Shown piece by piece: positions 17,084 through 26,389 of a stretch of 64,000 nt of DNA. The stretch spans positions 386,002-450,001 of the forward strand of contig NZ_JOII01000006.1 of the NCBI RefSeq assembly GCF_000719955.1, in the 5' to 3' direction. The position numbers and the translations under genes were made by a program. A model generated the notes under the pieces. The model saw nothing but the letters and a program-made list of their open reading frames with translations, was not told where the DNA came from and made no database searches. The number at the start of each line of letters is the position of its first letter. The first letter of the stretch is position 1. Origin of the DNA: Streptomyces albidoflavus. Lineage in GTDB: Bacteria; Actinomycetota; Actinomycetes; Streptomycetales; Streptomycetaceae.

Positions 17084-17893
17084 GTGAAAAAGCTCTCCGC
17101 ACGACGACGCCATCCGCTGGCGGCGTTCGTCGTCCTACTCCTCGCGCTGGCGGCCACCGGGGGGCTGTACACCGCGTTCGCACCCGCGGACAAGGCGCAG
17201 GCCGAAGAAACCGCCCAGTCCCTCGCCATCGAGGAGGGCAAGAAGCTCTACGCCGTGGGCTGCTCCAGCTGCCACGGCACCGGCGGTCAGGGCAGCTCTG
17301 ACGGTCCGAGCCTGGTCGGCGTGGGATCGGCCGCGGTCGACTTCCAGGTCGGTACCGGCCGCATGCCGCTCCAGCAGCCCGGCGCCCAGGCACCGCGCAA
17401 GAAGGTGATCTACACCCAGGCCGAGATCGACCAGATGGCGGCCTACATCGCCTCGCTCGGTGCCGGCCCCACGACGCCGACCGCCAAGCAGTACAGCCCC
17501 GAGGGCGCCGACATCGCCAACGGCGGCACGCTGTTCCGCAACAACTGCGCGCAGTGCCACAACTTCACCGGCGAGGGCGGCGCGCTCACCAACGGCAAGT
17601 ACGCGCCCGACCTCACGGACGTGAGCCCCAAGCACATCTACGAGGCCATGCAGACCGGCCCGCAGAACATGCCGTCCTTCCCGGACACGGTCCTGCCCGA
17701 GCAGGAGAAGAAGGACGTCGTCGCGTACCTCCAGACGGTCAACAGCGACAAGTCCGAGAACCCCGGTGGTCTGAAGCTGGGCGGTATCGGCCCGGTCGCC
17801 GAAGGACTCTTCGCGTGGATCTTCGGCCTCGGCACCCTGATCGCCGTGGCCATCTGGGTCGCCGCCCGGACCGCAAAGGCCAAGAAGTCATGA
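17084..17893 (+). CDS. qcrC: Diheme cytochrome c subunit of the bc1 complex
   Basis: This 269-residue membrane-anchored protein replaces soluble cytochrome c in actinobacteria and hands electrons straight to CtaC. It has an N-terminal membrane helix, two heme c sites (CSSCH at residues ~58-62 and CAQCH at ~153-157), axial Met candidates (GRMPLQ and QNMPSFPD) and a C-terminal anchor helix. The GTG start at 17084 lacks a strong Shine-Dalgarno site, so coupling with upstream translation is possible. Its stop overlaps the qcrA ATG. Confidence 0.97.
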   Translation: MKKLSARRRHPLAAFVVLLLALAATGGLYTAFAPADKAQAEETAQSLAIEEGKKLYAVGCSSCHGTGGQGSSDGPSLVGVGSAAVDFQVGTGRMPLQQPGAQAPRKKVIYTQAEIDQMAAYIASLGAGPTTPTAKQYSPEGADIANGGTLFRNNCAQCHNFTGEGGALTNGKYAPDLTDVSPKHIYEAMQTGPQNMPSFPDTVLPEQEKKDVVAYLQTVNSDKSENPGGLKLGGIGPVAEGLFAWIFGLGTLIAVAIWVAARTAKAKKS

Positions 17894-18942
17894 GCAGCCA
17901 AGAGAATTCTGAAGAGAACCTGCCGACGAAGCAGGACTCCGCGCACGGCGCGGTGGCCGTGGCGGACAACCCGTTCGCCGACCCCGGCCTGCCCCCCCAC
18001 GAGGCACGGCAGCAGGACCTGGACGACCGGACCGCCAAGCGGTCCGAGCGGACCGTCGCCCTGCTCTTCACGGTGTCGATGCTGGCGACCATCGGGTTCA
18101 TCGCGTGCTTCGTGATCTTCCCGATCGAGAAGATCGTCTACATCTGGCCCATCGGCAAGGTCAGCGCCCTCAACTTCTCGCTGGGCCTGACCCTCGCCGT
18201 GGCGCTCTTCTGCATCGGCGCGGGCGCCGTCCACTGGGCGCGCACCCTGATGTCGGACGTGGAGATCGCCGACGACCGGCACCCGATCTCGGCCGAGCCC
18301 GAGGTCAAGGCCAAGGTCCTGAACGACTTCAAGCAGGGCGCCGAGGACTCGGTCCTGGGCCGTCGCAAGCTCATCCGCAACACCATGTTCGGCGCGCTGG
18401 CCATGGTGCCGCTCTCCGGCATCGTCCTCCTGCGCGACCTCGGTCCGCTCCCCGAGGACAAGCTGCGTCACACCCTGTGGGGCAAGGGCAAGGCCCTGGT
18501 CAACATGAACACGGGTGAGCCGCTGCGTCCCGAGGACATCGCGGTCGGCTCGCTGACCTTCGCCAAGCCCGAGGGCCTGGAGGAGCACGACCACGGCTTC
18601 ATGAACGAGATCGCCAAGGCCGCCCTGATGATCGTCCGGCTCCAGCCGGAGGACATCAAGGACAAGCGCGAGCTCGACTGGTCGCACGAGGGCATCGTGG
18701 CCTTCTCCAAGATCTGCACGCACGTCGGCTGCCCCATCAGCCTCTACGAGCAGCAGACGCACCACGCGCTCTGCCCGTGCCACCAGTCCACCTTCGACCT
18801 CTCCGACGGTGCCCGGGTGATCTTCGGCCCCGCCGGACATGCCCTGCCGCAGCTGCACATCGGCGTGAACGACGAGGGCTACCTTGAAGCCCTCGGCGAC
18901 TTCGATGAGCCCGTCGGTCCTGCCTTCTGGGAGCGCGGATGA
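17890..18942 (+). CDS. qcrA: Rieske iron-sulfur subunit of the bc1 complex
   Basis: This 350-residue protein carries the high-potential [2Fe-2S] cluster that oxidises menaquinol. The N-terminus is long and hydrophilic, followed by three transmembrane helices (~55-80, ~95-120, ~165-185), as in actinobacteria. The cluster motifs are CTHVGC and CPCHQS. Its ATG overlaps the qcrC stop and its stop overlaps the qcrB start. Cluster loading could depend on erpA and a desulfurase encoded nearby (inference). Confidence 0.97.
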   Translation: MSSQENSEENLPTKQDSAHGAVAVADNPFADPGLPPHEARQQDLDDRTAKRSERTVALLFTVSMLATIGFIACFVIFPIEKIVYIWPIGKVSALNFSLGLTLAVALFCIGAGAVHWARTLMSDVEIADDRHPISAEPEVKAKVLNDFKQGAEDSVLGRRKLIRNTMFGALAMVPLSGIVLLRDLGPLPEDKLRHTLWGKGKALVNMNTGEPLRPEDIAVGSLTFAKPEGLEEHDHGFMNEIAKAALMIVRLQPEDIKDKRELDWSHEGIVAFSKICTHVGCPISLYEQQTHHALCPCHQSTFDLSDGARVIFGPAGHALPQLHIGVNDEGYLEALGDFDEPVGPAFWERG

Positions 18943-20579
18943 GTAACACGACCACAGCGCCTGCCGATGAGCAGCGGGGCAAGGCCCCCGCGGGCGAGCG
19001 GGTGGCGGACTGGGCAGACGGCCGGCTCGGGATCTACTCCCTCGCCAAGGCCAACCTGCGTAAGGTCTTCCCGGACCACTGGTCCTTCATGCTGGGCGAG
19101 ATCTGCCTCTACAGCTTCATCATCATCATCCTCACGGGTGTGTACCTGACGCTGTTCTTCCACCCGTCGATGAACGAGGTGGAGTACCACGGCGTCTACG
19201 CGCCGATGCAGGGCGTGCTGATGTCCGAGGCGTACGCCTCGACGCTCGACATCAGCTTCGAGGTCCGCGGTGGTCTGCTCATCCGGCAGATCCACCACTG
19301 GGCCGCGCTGATCTTCCTCGCCGGCATGTTCGTGCACATGATGCGCGTCTTCTTCACGGGCGCCTTCCGCAAGCCGCGCGAGATCAACTGGCTGTTCGGC
19401 TTCCTGCTCTTCGTCCTCGGCATGTTCACCGGTTTCACCGGCTACTCGCTCCCGGACGACCTGCTGTCGGGCACCGGTGTCCGGTTCACCCAGGGCGCGA
19501 TCCTGTCGGTGCCGATCGTCGGTACCTACATCTCGATGTTCCTGTTCGGCGGCGAGTTCCCCGGCACGGACTTCGTGGCCAGGTTCTACTCGATCCACAT
19601 CCTGCTGCTGCCGGGCATCATGCTCGGCCTCGTGGTGGCCCACCTGATCCTGGTCTTCTACCACAAGCACACGCAGTTCCCCGGTCCCGGCCGGACCGAG
19701 AAGAACGTCGTGGGCATGCCGCTCATGCCGGTCTACATGGCGAAGGCCGGAGGCTTCTTCTTCCTGGTCTTCGGTGTCATCGCGGCGGTCGCCGCCATCG
19801 CGACGATCAACCCGATCTGGACGATCGGCCCCTACCGGCCGGACATGGTGGGTACCGGCGCCCAGCCGGACTGGTACATGGGCTTCGCCGAGGGCCTGGT
19901 CCGTGTGATGCCTGGCTGGGAGATCAACCTCTGGGGCCACACGCTGGTCCTGGGTGTCTTCATCCCGCTGGTGGTCTTCGGTCTGGTGCTGGGCGCGATG
20001 GCGGTCTATCCGTTCATCGAGTCCTGGATCACCGGTGACAAGCGCGAGCACCACCTGCTGGACCGCCCGCGCAACGCCCCGACGCGTACCGCGCTCGGCG
20101 TCGCCTGGATCACGATGTACATGATCACGCTGGTGGGTGGTGGAAACGACCTCTGGGCGACCCACTTCCACCTCTCGATCAACGCGATCACCTGGTTCGT
20201 GCGGATCGGCTTCTTCGCCGGACCGGTCATCGCCTTCATCGTGACCAAGCGGATCTGCCTGGGTCTCCAGCGGCGCGACGCCGAGAAGGTGCTGCACGGA
20301 CGCGAGTCCGGCATCATCAAGCGGCTTCCGCACGGTGAGTTCATCGAGGTGCACGAGCCGCTCAGCCAGGAGCAGCTGCACACCCTCACCCAGCACGAGC
20401 AGTACAAGCCGGTCGAGATCGGCCCGACGGTCGACGAGAACGGTGTGGAGCGCAAGGTCAAGGGCGGCGAGAAGCTCCGGGCCAAGCTCTCCCAGGCGTA
20501 CTTCGGTGAGGGGACCCAGATCCCCAAGCCGACCGCCGAGGAGTACAAGGAGATCCAGGAAGGCCACGGCCACCACTGA
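18939..20579 (+). CDS. qcrB: Cytochrome b subunit of the bc1 complex
   Basis: This 546-residue membrane protein holds two hemes b and the quinol sites. The core of eight helices has the heme His residues in IRQIHHWAALIF and VAHLILVFYHKH, and PDWYMGFAEG near the Qo site, replacing the PEWY of mitochondria. The C-terminal cytosolic tail (~420-546) is hydrophilic and typical of actinobacteria. It ends the operon, with a terminator at 20615. Confidence 0.97.
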   Translation: MSNTTTAPADEQRGKAPAGERVADWADGRLGIYSLAKANLRKVFPDHWSFMLGEICLYSFIIIILTGVYLTLFFHPSMNEVEYHGVYAPMQGVLMSEAYASTLDISFEVRGGLLIRQIHHWAALIFLAGMFVHMMRVFFTGAFRKPREINWLFGFLLFVLGMFTGFTGYSLPDDLLSGTGVRFTQGAILSVPIVGTYISMFLFGGEFPGTDFVARFYSIHILLLPGIMLGLVVAHLILVFYHKHTQFPGPGRTEKNVVGMPLMPVYMAKAGGFFFLVFGVIAAVAAIATINPIWTIGPYRPDMVGTGAQPDWYMGFAEGLVRVMPGWEINLWGHTLVLGVFIPLVVFGLVLGAMAVYPFIESWITGDKREHHLLDRPRNAPTRTALGVAWITMYMITLVGGGNDLWATHFHLSINAITWFVRIGFFAGPVIAFIVTKRICLGLQRRDAEKVLHGRESGIIKRLPHGEFIEVHEPLSQEQLHTLTQHEQYKPVEIGPTVDENGVERKVKGGEKLRAKLSQAYFGEGTQIPKPTAEEYKEIQEGHGHH

Positions 20580-20614
20580 TCTCCGCGCCACCCTGACCGA
20601 CTGATCGCCACGCC

Positions 20615-20645
20615 GGGGCCCCGTCCATTCGCTGGACGGGGCCCC
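20615..20645 (+). terminator. Terminator of ctaE-qcrCAB
   Basis: A perfect 13-bp stem, 20615-20627 with 20633-20645, has loop TTCGC. There is no U-run. Confidence 0.75.
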
Positions 20646-20665
20646 AGGCCGTTGCCGGGCTTGGT

Positions 20666-20671
20666 TAGGGT
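20666..20671 (+). promoter_or_regulatory. trpD: -10 box (TAGGGT) of trpD
   Basis: TAGGGT lies about 40 bp before the trpD ATG with its ribosome-binding site between. This promoter gives a normal short leader, and it rules out the in-frame ATG at 20672 as the start. Confidence 0.45.
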
Positions 20672-20710
20672 ATGGACCATCCCGCAGTTCGAGACGAACC
20701 AGGAGCGACC

Positions 20711-21775
20711 ATGAGCGCTGCGCAACCCGCTGGAGGCGACACCACGGCGGTCCGTTCCTGGCCCGAGGTGCTCAACGGCCTTCTGGACGGACGCGACCAG
20801 AGTGCCGAGGCCACCGCCTGGGCGATGGACCGCATCATGCGCGGTGAGGCCACCGACGCCCAGATCGCCGGCTTCGCGGTCGCGCTGCGGGCCAAAGGCG
20901 AGACGGTCGAGGAGATCAGCGGCCTGGTCCGGGGGATGTACGCGCACGCCCGCACCATCGAGGTGCCCGGCGAGAGCGTCGACATCGTGGGGACCGGCGG
21001 CGACGGCGCCCACACCGTCAACATCTCCACCATGTCCTCCATCGTGATCGCGGGGACGGGCGCCAAGGTCGTCAAGCACGGCAACCGGGCCGCCTCCTCG
21101 GCCTCGGGCGCCTCCGACGTGCTGGAGAAGCTGGGCGTCAATCTGGAGCTGGCGCCCGGCCGGGTCGCCGAGGTCGCGGAGGAGGCCGGGATCACCTTCT
21201 GCTTCGCGGTCCGCTTCCACCCGGCGCTGCGGCACGTCGCCCCGGCCCGCAAGGAACTGGGCATCCGCACCGTCTTCAACTTCCTCGGCCCGCTCACCAA
21301 TCCGGCCCGGGTCCGCGCCCAGGCCACCGGGGTCGCCGACGCCCGGATGGCGCCGATCATCGCCGGCGTCCTCGCCGAGCGCGGCTCCTCGGCGCTGGTC
21401 TTCCGGGGCGACGACGGGCTCGACGAGCTGACCACGACCGCCACCTCCCGGGTCTGGCTGGTCGGCGGCGGCGAGGTGCGCGAGGAGACCTTCGACCCGC
21501 GCGACGTCGGCATCGAACTGGTGCCGGTGGAGGCGCTGCGCGGCGCCGATGCCTCGTACAACGCCGATGTGGCGCGCAGACTCCTGGCGGGCGAGAAGGG
21601 CCCCGTCCGCGACGCCGTCCTGCTCAACTCCGCCGCCGCCCTGGCGGCCCTGCGCCCCTCGGCCGCGCCGCTGACCGAACGCATCGCCGACGGGATGCGG
21701 CTGGCCGCCGAGTCGCTGGACTCCGGCCGCGCCCAGGCGGCCCTGGAGCGCTGGGTGGCCGCCTCCCACCGGTGA
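20711..21775 (+). CDS. trpD: Anthranilate phosphoribosyltransferase
   Basis: TrpD joins anthranilate to PRPP in the second step of tryptophan synthesis. It has 354 residues. The phosphoribosyl-binding loop [36 protein letters not shown] and the hinge [13 protein letters not shown] are all present. Start ATG 20711 follows AGGAGCG. It stands alone, not in a trp operon; trpEG is 30 kb away in this window and has its own attenuator, so the two are probably controlled separately. Confidence 0.96.
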   Translation: MSAAQPAGGDTTAVRSWPEVLNGLLDGRDQSAEATAWAMDRIMRGEATDAQIAGFAVALRAKGETVEEISGLVRGMYAHARTIEVPGESVDIVGTGGDGAHTVNISTMSSIVIAGTGAKVVKHGNRAASSASGASDVLEKLGVNLELAPGRVAEVAEEAGITFCFAVRFHPALRHVAPARKELGIRTVFNFLGPLTNPARVRAQATGVADARMAPIIAGVLAERGSSALVFRGDDGLDELTTTATSRVWLVGGGEVREETFDPRDVGIELVPVEALRGADASYNADVARRLLAGEKGPVRDAVLLNSAAALAALRPSAAPLTERIADGMRLAAESLDSGRAQAALERWVAASHR

Positions 21776-21827
21776 GCCCGCACCCCAAATCGCGGCCCTC
21801 GCGGGGCCGTTGAGTATCCGCACCCCG

Positions 21828-21856
21828 AGGCGCGGTCCGCATGGCGGACCGCGCCT
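21828..21856 (+). terminator. Terminator of trpD
   Basis: A perfect 13-bp stem, 21828-21840 with 21844-21856, has a three-base loop. A smaller hairpin lies just before it near 21792-21810. Confidence 0.65.
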
Positions 21857-21887
21857 TGCGCGTTCCGCCCGGTGTGGCAAGATGCTG

Positions 21888-22006
21888 GCAGGTCATGAGT
21901 GACAGCGACTACGGCCCCGGCCCGCTGTCCGGCAACCCTCCGTCCGTGGCGGGGTGCCCCGGGTGAAGACCAGGCCGCGGTCAGACCGTCCGCGGCAAGC
22001 GCGGAC
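21888..22006 (+). ncRNA. SAM-IV riboswitch
   Basis: The segment reproduces the SAM-IV aptamer as I know it: GGTCATGAGTG with the closing strand GAAGACC, the conserved core CCGGCAACCCTCC, and GGGGTGCCCCGGGTGAAGACC. It is followed by a downstream hairpin (21988-21994 with 22000-22006). A further GC hairpin at 22014-22026 may be part of the switch. It precedes a SufS-like gene, which fits control by S-adenosylmethionine. Boundaries are approximate. Confidence 0.85.
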
Positions 22007-22278
22007 CCCTCGCGCCCCGTCGGGGCGAGTGTCCAGGGGTCCTGGTCCTTCGAGGGAGCGGTTCTCGTGAGCAAGCGAATGCGTTAGGGCCGGTCGGCCC
22101 GACACGGCGTCTCTCTACTCCTTCCTCCCCGCGGCCTTCGCCGTCCGGGCAGTGACGCCGTACCTCCCAGGGAACTCCCGGGTCCCGGGCCGCGGTTGCC
22201 CCCACCTCGCACACCCTTCTCCGTTCTCGCCGCCGGGCGCCGCCACACGCCCCGCCGCACACCGCTCCGGGAGTACCC

Positions 22279-23643
22279 ATGACCGCCACCGCCGTTCACG
22301 CCGTCGCCGAACCGACGATTTGTGCCCCGCTGCCCGTTCTGGGCGCCGACGTGACCGTCCCGCTCGCCACCGGCGGGGAGCGCACCTACGCCGCCCTCGA
22401 CTACGCCGCCAGCGCCCCCGCCCTCCAGCGGGTCTGGGACGACGTGGCCGCCTACGCCCCCTACTACGGCAGCGTCCACCGGGGCGCCGGGCACCTCTCC
22501 CAGCTCTCCACCGACCTCTTCGAGAAGAGCAGGGCCACCGTCGCCGCCTTCCTCGGCTGCCGCCCCGGCGACGAGCTCCTCTTCACCCGCTCCACCACCG
22601 ACTCCCTCAACCTGCTGGCCGGCGCCCTCCCCGAGGGGTGCGAGGTCTTCGTCTTCGAGACCGAGCACCACGCCGCGCTGCTGCCCTGGCGCTCCTCCCG
22701 CCTCACCGTCCTCGACGCGCCCCGCAGCCACGAGGAGGCCGTCCGCACCCTGGAGCGGGCCCTCGCCGCCCGCGAGCCGTACGGCCCGGCACTGGTCTGC
22801 GTCACCGGCGCCTCCAACGTCACCGGGGAGATCTGGCCGGTCCGCGAACTGGCCGCCGCCGCCCACGCCCACGGCGCCCGCATCGTGCTGGACGCCGCCC
22901 AGCTCGCCCCGCACCGGCCCGTGTCGCTGGCCGAGCTGGACGTCGACTGGGTCGCCTTCTCCGGCCACAAGCTGTACGCGCCGTTCGGCTCCGGGGTGCT
23001 GGCCGGACGCGCCGACTGGCTGCGCTCCGCCGAGCCGTACCTCGCCGGGGGCGGGGCCAGCCGGACCGTCACCCGCGCCGAGGACGGCGGGGTGGAGGTC
23101 GTCTGGCACACCGGCGCGGCCCGGCACGAGGCCGGCTCGCCCAACGTCATCGGCGCCTACGCCGTCGCCGCCGCCTGCACCGCTCTCACCGAGGCCGGAC
23201 CGGAGCACCTGGCCGCCCGCGAGGAGGCGCTGCTGGAGCGGCTGCTGACCGGCCTCGCCGCACTGCCCGGCATCCGCGTCCTCAGCCTCTTCGGCGCCGG
23301 CGCCGACCGGGTGGGCGTGGTCTCCTTCACCGCCGAGGGCTGGCACAGCTCGCACCTGGCCGCCGCCCTCTCCGCCGAGTACGGCATCGGCGTCCGCGAC
23401 GGCCTCTTCTGCGCCCACCCGCTGGTGCGCACCCTGCTGGAGGCGGAGCGGACCGAGCCCGGCGAGTGCGGCGCGCCCCAGGAGACCGACGGACAGGCGC
23501 TCAGCGCGGTCCGGGTCAGCTTCGGCGCGGGGACGCCCGAGGAGCACGTCGAGCGGTTCCTCGGCGCCGTCCGCGAGCTGCTCACCGACGGCGCGCGCCT
23601 GGACTACCGCACCGTCGACGGTCGCTGGGTCCCGGCCGTCTGA
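22279..23643 (+). CDS. Class V aminotransferase, SufS-like cysteine desulfurase
   Basis: This 454-residue PLP enzyme has the lysine in AFSGHKLYAPFGSG and a cysteine in VRDGLFCAHPL, at the place of the SufS persulfide cysteine. HRGAGHLSQLST near the N-terminus also fits. It would remove sulfur from cysteine or split a related substrate. It stands behind a SAM-IV riboswitch, so expression should fall when SAM is plentiful; this points to sulfur recycling or assimilation rather than general Fe-S assembly (inference). GGGAG precedes the ATG. Its last 40 bases overlap the glycerate kinase gene on the other strand. Confidence 0.85.
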   Translation: MTATAVHAVAEPTICAPLPVLGADVTVPLATGGERTYAALDYAASAPALQRVWDDVAAYAPYYGSVHRGAGHLSQLSTDLFEKSRATVAAFLGCRPGDELLFTRSTTDSLNLLAGALPEGCEVFVFETEHHAALLPWRSSRLTVLDAPRSHEEAVRTLERALAAREPYGPALVCVTGASNVTGEIWPVRELAAAAHAHGARIVLDAAQLAPHRPVSLAELDVDWVAFSGHKLYAPFGSGVLAGRADWLRSAEPYLAGGGASRTVTRAEDGGVEVVWHTGAARHEAGSPNVIGAYAVAAACTALTEAGPEHLAAREEALLERLLTGLAALPGIRVLSLFGAGADRVGVVSFTAEGWHSSHLAAALSAEYGIGVRDGLFCAHPLVRTLLEAERTEPGECGAPQETDGQALSAVRVSFGAGTPEEHVERFLGAVRELLTDGARLDYRTVDGRWVPAV

Positions 23644-24845
23644 CCGACGGCGGCGGCGAGAGGAGCCGCGCACGCCGCGACCGGGCTGAGCCGCGCCCCG
23701 AGCAGGACCATCCGCAGGGCCCGCTCGGTGGCGCCGGTGAGGAACTCCGCGCCCCGGCCCAGCGCCTCCGCCAGCCCCACCGGCGCGGGCAGGATGCTGT
23801 GGTAGGCGTCCACGCCCGGCACCTGGCCGTGGCCCTCGCCGAGGGTCCCGGCCAGTGCCAGCACCGGGCGGCCGGAGAGCTTGGCGCGGCGCGCGACCTC
23901 GGCGGGCACCTTGCCGCGCGGGGTCTGCGCGTCGAGGGCGCCCTCGGCGGTCACCACCAGGTCGGCCCGGGCCAGCCGGGCGTCCAGGTCGAGCCGCCCG
24001 AGCAGCACCTCGAAGCGGGGCCGCAGTTCGGCGCCGAGGGCGGCGAGCCCCGCCCCGAGCCCGCCGGAGGCGCCCGTACCGGCGTCCAGCCGCAGGTCGG
24101 CGAGGCGGCAGCGGCCCGGTGCCACGTCCCGGGCCAGCACCGCCGCCCACCGCTCCAGACCGGCCGCCAGCTGCTCCACCCGCTCGGGCGAGGCCCCCTT
24201 CTGCGGACCGAAGACCCGCGCCACGCCGCGCTCCCCGCACAGCACGTTGTACGGGTTGCAGGCCACCTTGATCCCGGTGCGGGCCAGCCGGGGGTCGAGC
24301 CCGGCCGTGTCGATGCGTGCCAGGCGCGACAACTCCACGCCTCCCGGGCCCAGTTCGCGCCCGTCCGCGTCCAGGAGGCGGGCGCCCAGCGCCTGGAGCG
24401 CGCCCGCGCCCCCGTCGGACGTACCGGAGTCGCCGCAGCCGACCAGGACGCGGGTGGCGCCCGCGTCGAGGGCGGCGGTGATCAGTTCGCCGACGCCGCG
24501 GGTGGTGGTGCGGCCGGGGTCGCGGGCGGTGCGGGGAACCAGGGCGAGGCCCGCGACGGCGGCCATCTCCACCACCGCCGTGGAGTCGGGGAGCAGGGCG
24601 AGATGGGTCGGCACCGGGGCGCCGACGGGGCCGGTGGCGGTGTACGGCAGGAGCCGGCCGCCCGCCGCCTCGGCCAGGGCCTCGGCGGTGCCCTCGCCGC
24701 CGTCGACCAGCGGGATCAGGTCGACCTCGGCGTCGGGCACCACGCGGAGGATGCCGGCGGCGATGGCGCGGGCCGCGTCCGGCGCGGAGAGGGACTCCTT
24801 GAATCCGCTGGGGGCGACGGCGAATCGGGTCGGGTACTGCGGCAC
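23604..24845 (-). CDS. Glycerate kinase (GlxK/GarK family)
   Basis: This 413-residue enzyme phosphorylates glycerate, usually to 2-phosphoglycerate. The start APSGFKESLSAPDAARAIAAG, the stretch LVDGGEGTAEAL, VGCGDSGTSDGGAGALQALGA and TAEGALDAQTPRGKVP are all diagnostic. The C-terminus overlaps the end of the opposing SufS-like gene by 40 bp. The neighbour upstream on the same strand is an SLC13-type carrier, so a pair for uptake and use of a C3/C4 carboxylate is possible (inference). Confidence 0.92.
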   Translation of the reverse strand: MPQYPTRFAVAPSGFKESLSAPDAARAIAAGILRVVPDAEVDLIPLVDGGEGTAEALAEAAGGRLLPYTATGPVGAPVPTHLALLPDSTAVVEMAAVAGLALVPRTARDPGRTTTRGVGELITAALDAGATRVLVGCGDSGTSDGGAGALQALGARLLDADGRELGPGGVELSRLARIDTAGLDPRLARTGIKVACNPYNVLCGERGVARVFGPQKGASPERVEQLAAGLERWAAVLARDVAPGRCRLADLRLDAGTGASGGLGAGLAALGAELRPRFEVLLGRLDLDARLARADLVVTAEGALDAQTPRGKVPAEVARRAKLSGRPVLALAGTLGEGHGQVPGVDAYHSILPAPVGLAEALGRGAEFLTGATERALRMVLLGARLSPVAACAAPLAAAVGQTAGTQRPSTVR

Positions 24846-24900
24846 GGTGACTCCCGGGAATCGGGCGGACAGGACGGTGTGGGGGAGGGGCGCGCGGCCG

Positions 24901-26313
24901 TCAGGAGACGGGCACGCCGAGCAGCGGCCACACCGCGAGGGCGAAGGCCAGCACCAGCAGGGCGGTCAGCGGCGCGAGCACCGCCGAGAGCCGCAGCAGG
25001 TCGCGCGGGGTGTACGTGGGCGTGTCCGGTATCCCCGCGAAGAGCGTCACCGGCTTCGCGGAGGCGGGCAGGGTGTGGCAGAAGCCGGCGGCGGCGGTGG
25101 AGGCGAGGGCGGCGGTGACCGGGTTGACCCCGGCGCTCGCGGCGGCGGCCACCACCAGCGGCACCAGCACGCTGGACCGGGCCGAGCGGGACTGGAGGAC
25201 CAGGTGGGCCGCCGTGCTGACCGCGGTCACCACGGCGAGGAAGACCCACGGCGGTACGTCCAGCGGCACCCCGCCCACCAGCCAGCGGGCCGCGCCCGAG
25301 TCGGCCAGCGCGATGCCCATCGCCATCGTCGCCGCCATGAAGAGCAGCAGCGACCAGGGCACGGTGCGCAGCGCGTCCTTCAGCCGGACCGTGCCCAGCG
25401 CCGGGGAGGCGGCGACCACCGCGCCGATCAGCGCCACCACCGCCGGGGGCACTTGGTGCAGGGGCTCGCTGCACCAGAGCACCACCACGGTGGAGAGCAG
25501 CAGGGCGCAGCGGGCCTCGGCGGGGGAGAGGGGCCCGGTCACCGGGGAGTCGCTGTGCTCCTGGATGTCGTCCGCGCCGATCCGTACCGGTCCCTCGCGG
25601 TCGGCGCGCCGGGTGGTGGTCAGCAGGACCGCCTCGGCGGCGAGGTGGGAGGAGGCGATGGCGAGGGGGAGGCCCAGCAGCAGCCACTCGGTGAAGCCGA
25701 TCCGTTCCCCGGTGGCCTCCCAGAGCACCGAGACGGTGATGAGGTGGGCGCCGGCGCCGATCAGCGTGGCCACCGCCGACAGCAGGATGACGGTGGGGAA
25801 GAGCAGCGCCAGCATCACCACCACCCGGCGCCTCTCGCCCAGCACCTTGGCGAGCGCCAGGAAGACCGGCAGGGCGAGGGCGGCCCGGCCCGAGGTGGCC
25901 GGGACGGCGAAGGCGGTGACGACCAGCGCGGCGGTGGTCAGGTGGACCAGCTGGCGCACCGAGCGGGCGCCGCTCACCAGGAAGGCCGCCGCCCGGCCCG
26001 CGAGCCCGGTCCTGCCCACCGCGGCGGCCAGCACGAAGGCGCAGATCAGCAGCCAGACGGTGTCGTCCCCGAGGGTGCCGAAGAGGGCGTCGCTGCTGAT
26101 CACGCCGGTCACGGTGAGGGCGAGCCCGGCGCCGAGCGCGACGTAGGTGTCGTCCACCGGGCCGGCGATCCAGGCGGCGGTGGCGAGGACGAAGACGCCG
26201 AGCGTCAGCCGCCCCTCCCCGGACAGGCCGGGGACCTGGCCGGGCACGAGGAGCAGGGCGCAGAGGCTCAGCGCCGCGCACCACAGCGCGGCCTGGCGGA
26301 GAGTCAGGGTCAC
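24901..26313 (-). CDS. SLC13/DASS-family anion transporter
   Basis: This 470-residue protein has about 11-12 hydrophobic helices and belongs to the sodium-coupled dicarboxylate/sulfate (or ArsB/NhaD) superfamily. It shows TSGRAALALPVFLALAK in the first half and SRSARSSVLVPLVVAAAASAGVNP in the second, at the place of the two ion- and substrate-binding Ser/Asn motifs. The natural substrate cannot be read off; glycerate, a dicarboxylate or sulfate are options. It lies 55 bp upstream of the glycerate kinase gene on the same strand and is probably cotranscribed. Confidence 0.75.
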   Translation of the reverse strand: MTLTLRQAALWCAALSLCALLLVPGQVPGLSGEGRLTLGVFVLATAAWIAGPVDDTYVALGAGLALTVTGVISSDALFGTLGDDTVWLLICAFVLAAAVGRTGLAGRAAAFLVSGARSVRQLVHLTTAALVVTAFAVPATSGRAALALPVFLALAKVLGERRRVVVMLALLFPTVILLSAVATLIGAGAHLITVSVLWEATGERIGFTEWLLLGLPLAIASSHLAAEAVLLTTTRRADREGPVRIGADDIQEHSDSPVTGPLSPAEARCALLLSTVVVLWCSEPLHQVPPAVVALIGAVVAASPALGTVRLKDALRTVPWSLLLFMAATMAMGIALADSGAARWLVGGVPLDVPPWVFLAVVTAVSTAAHLVLQSRSARSSVLVPLVVAAAASAGVNPVTAALASTAAAGFCHTLPASAKPVTLFAGIPDTPTYTPRDLLRLSAVLAPLTALLVLAFALAVWPLLGVPVS

Positions 26314-26389
26314 CCGTTCACCCTGGGCGGCGGGGGTGAGCCGCCCATGAGCCCGTCATGAAGGACGTCTCATGCGGGCCCGGCCCCGA

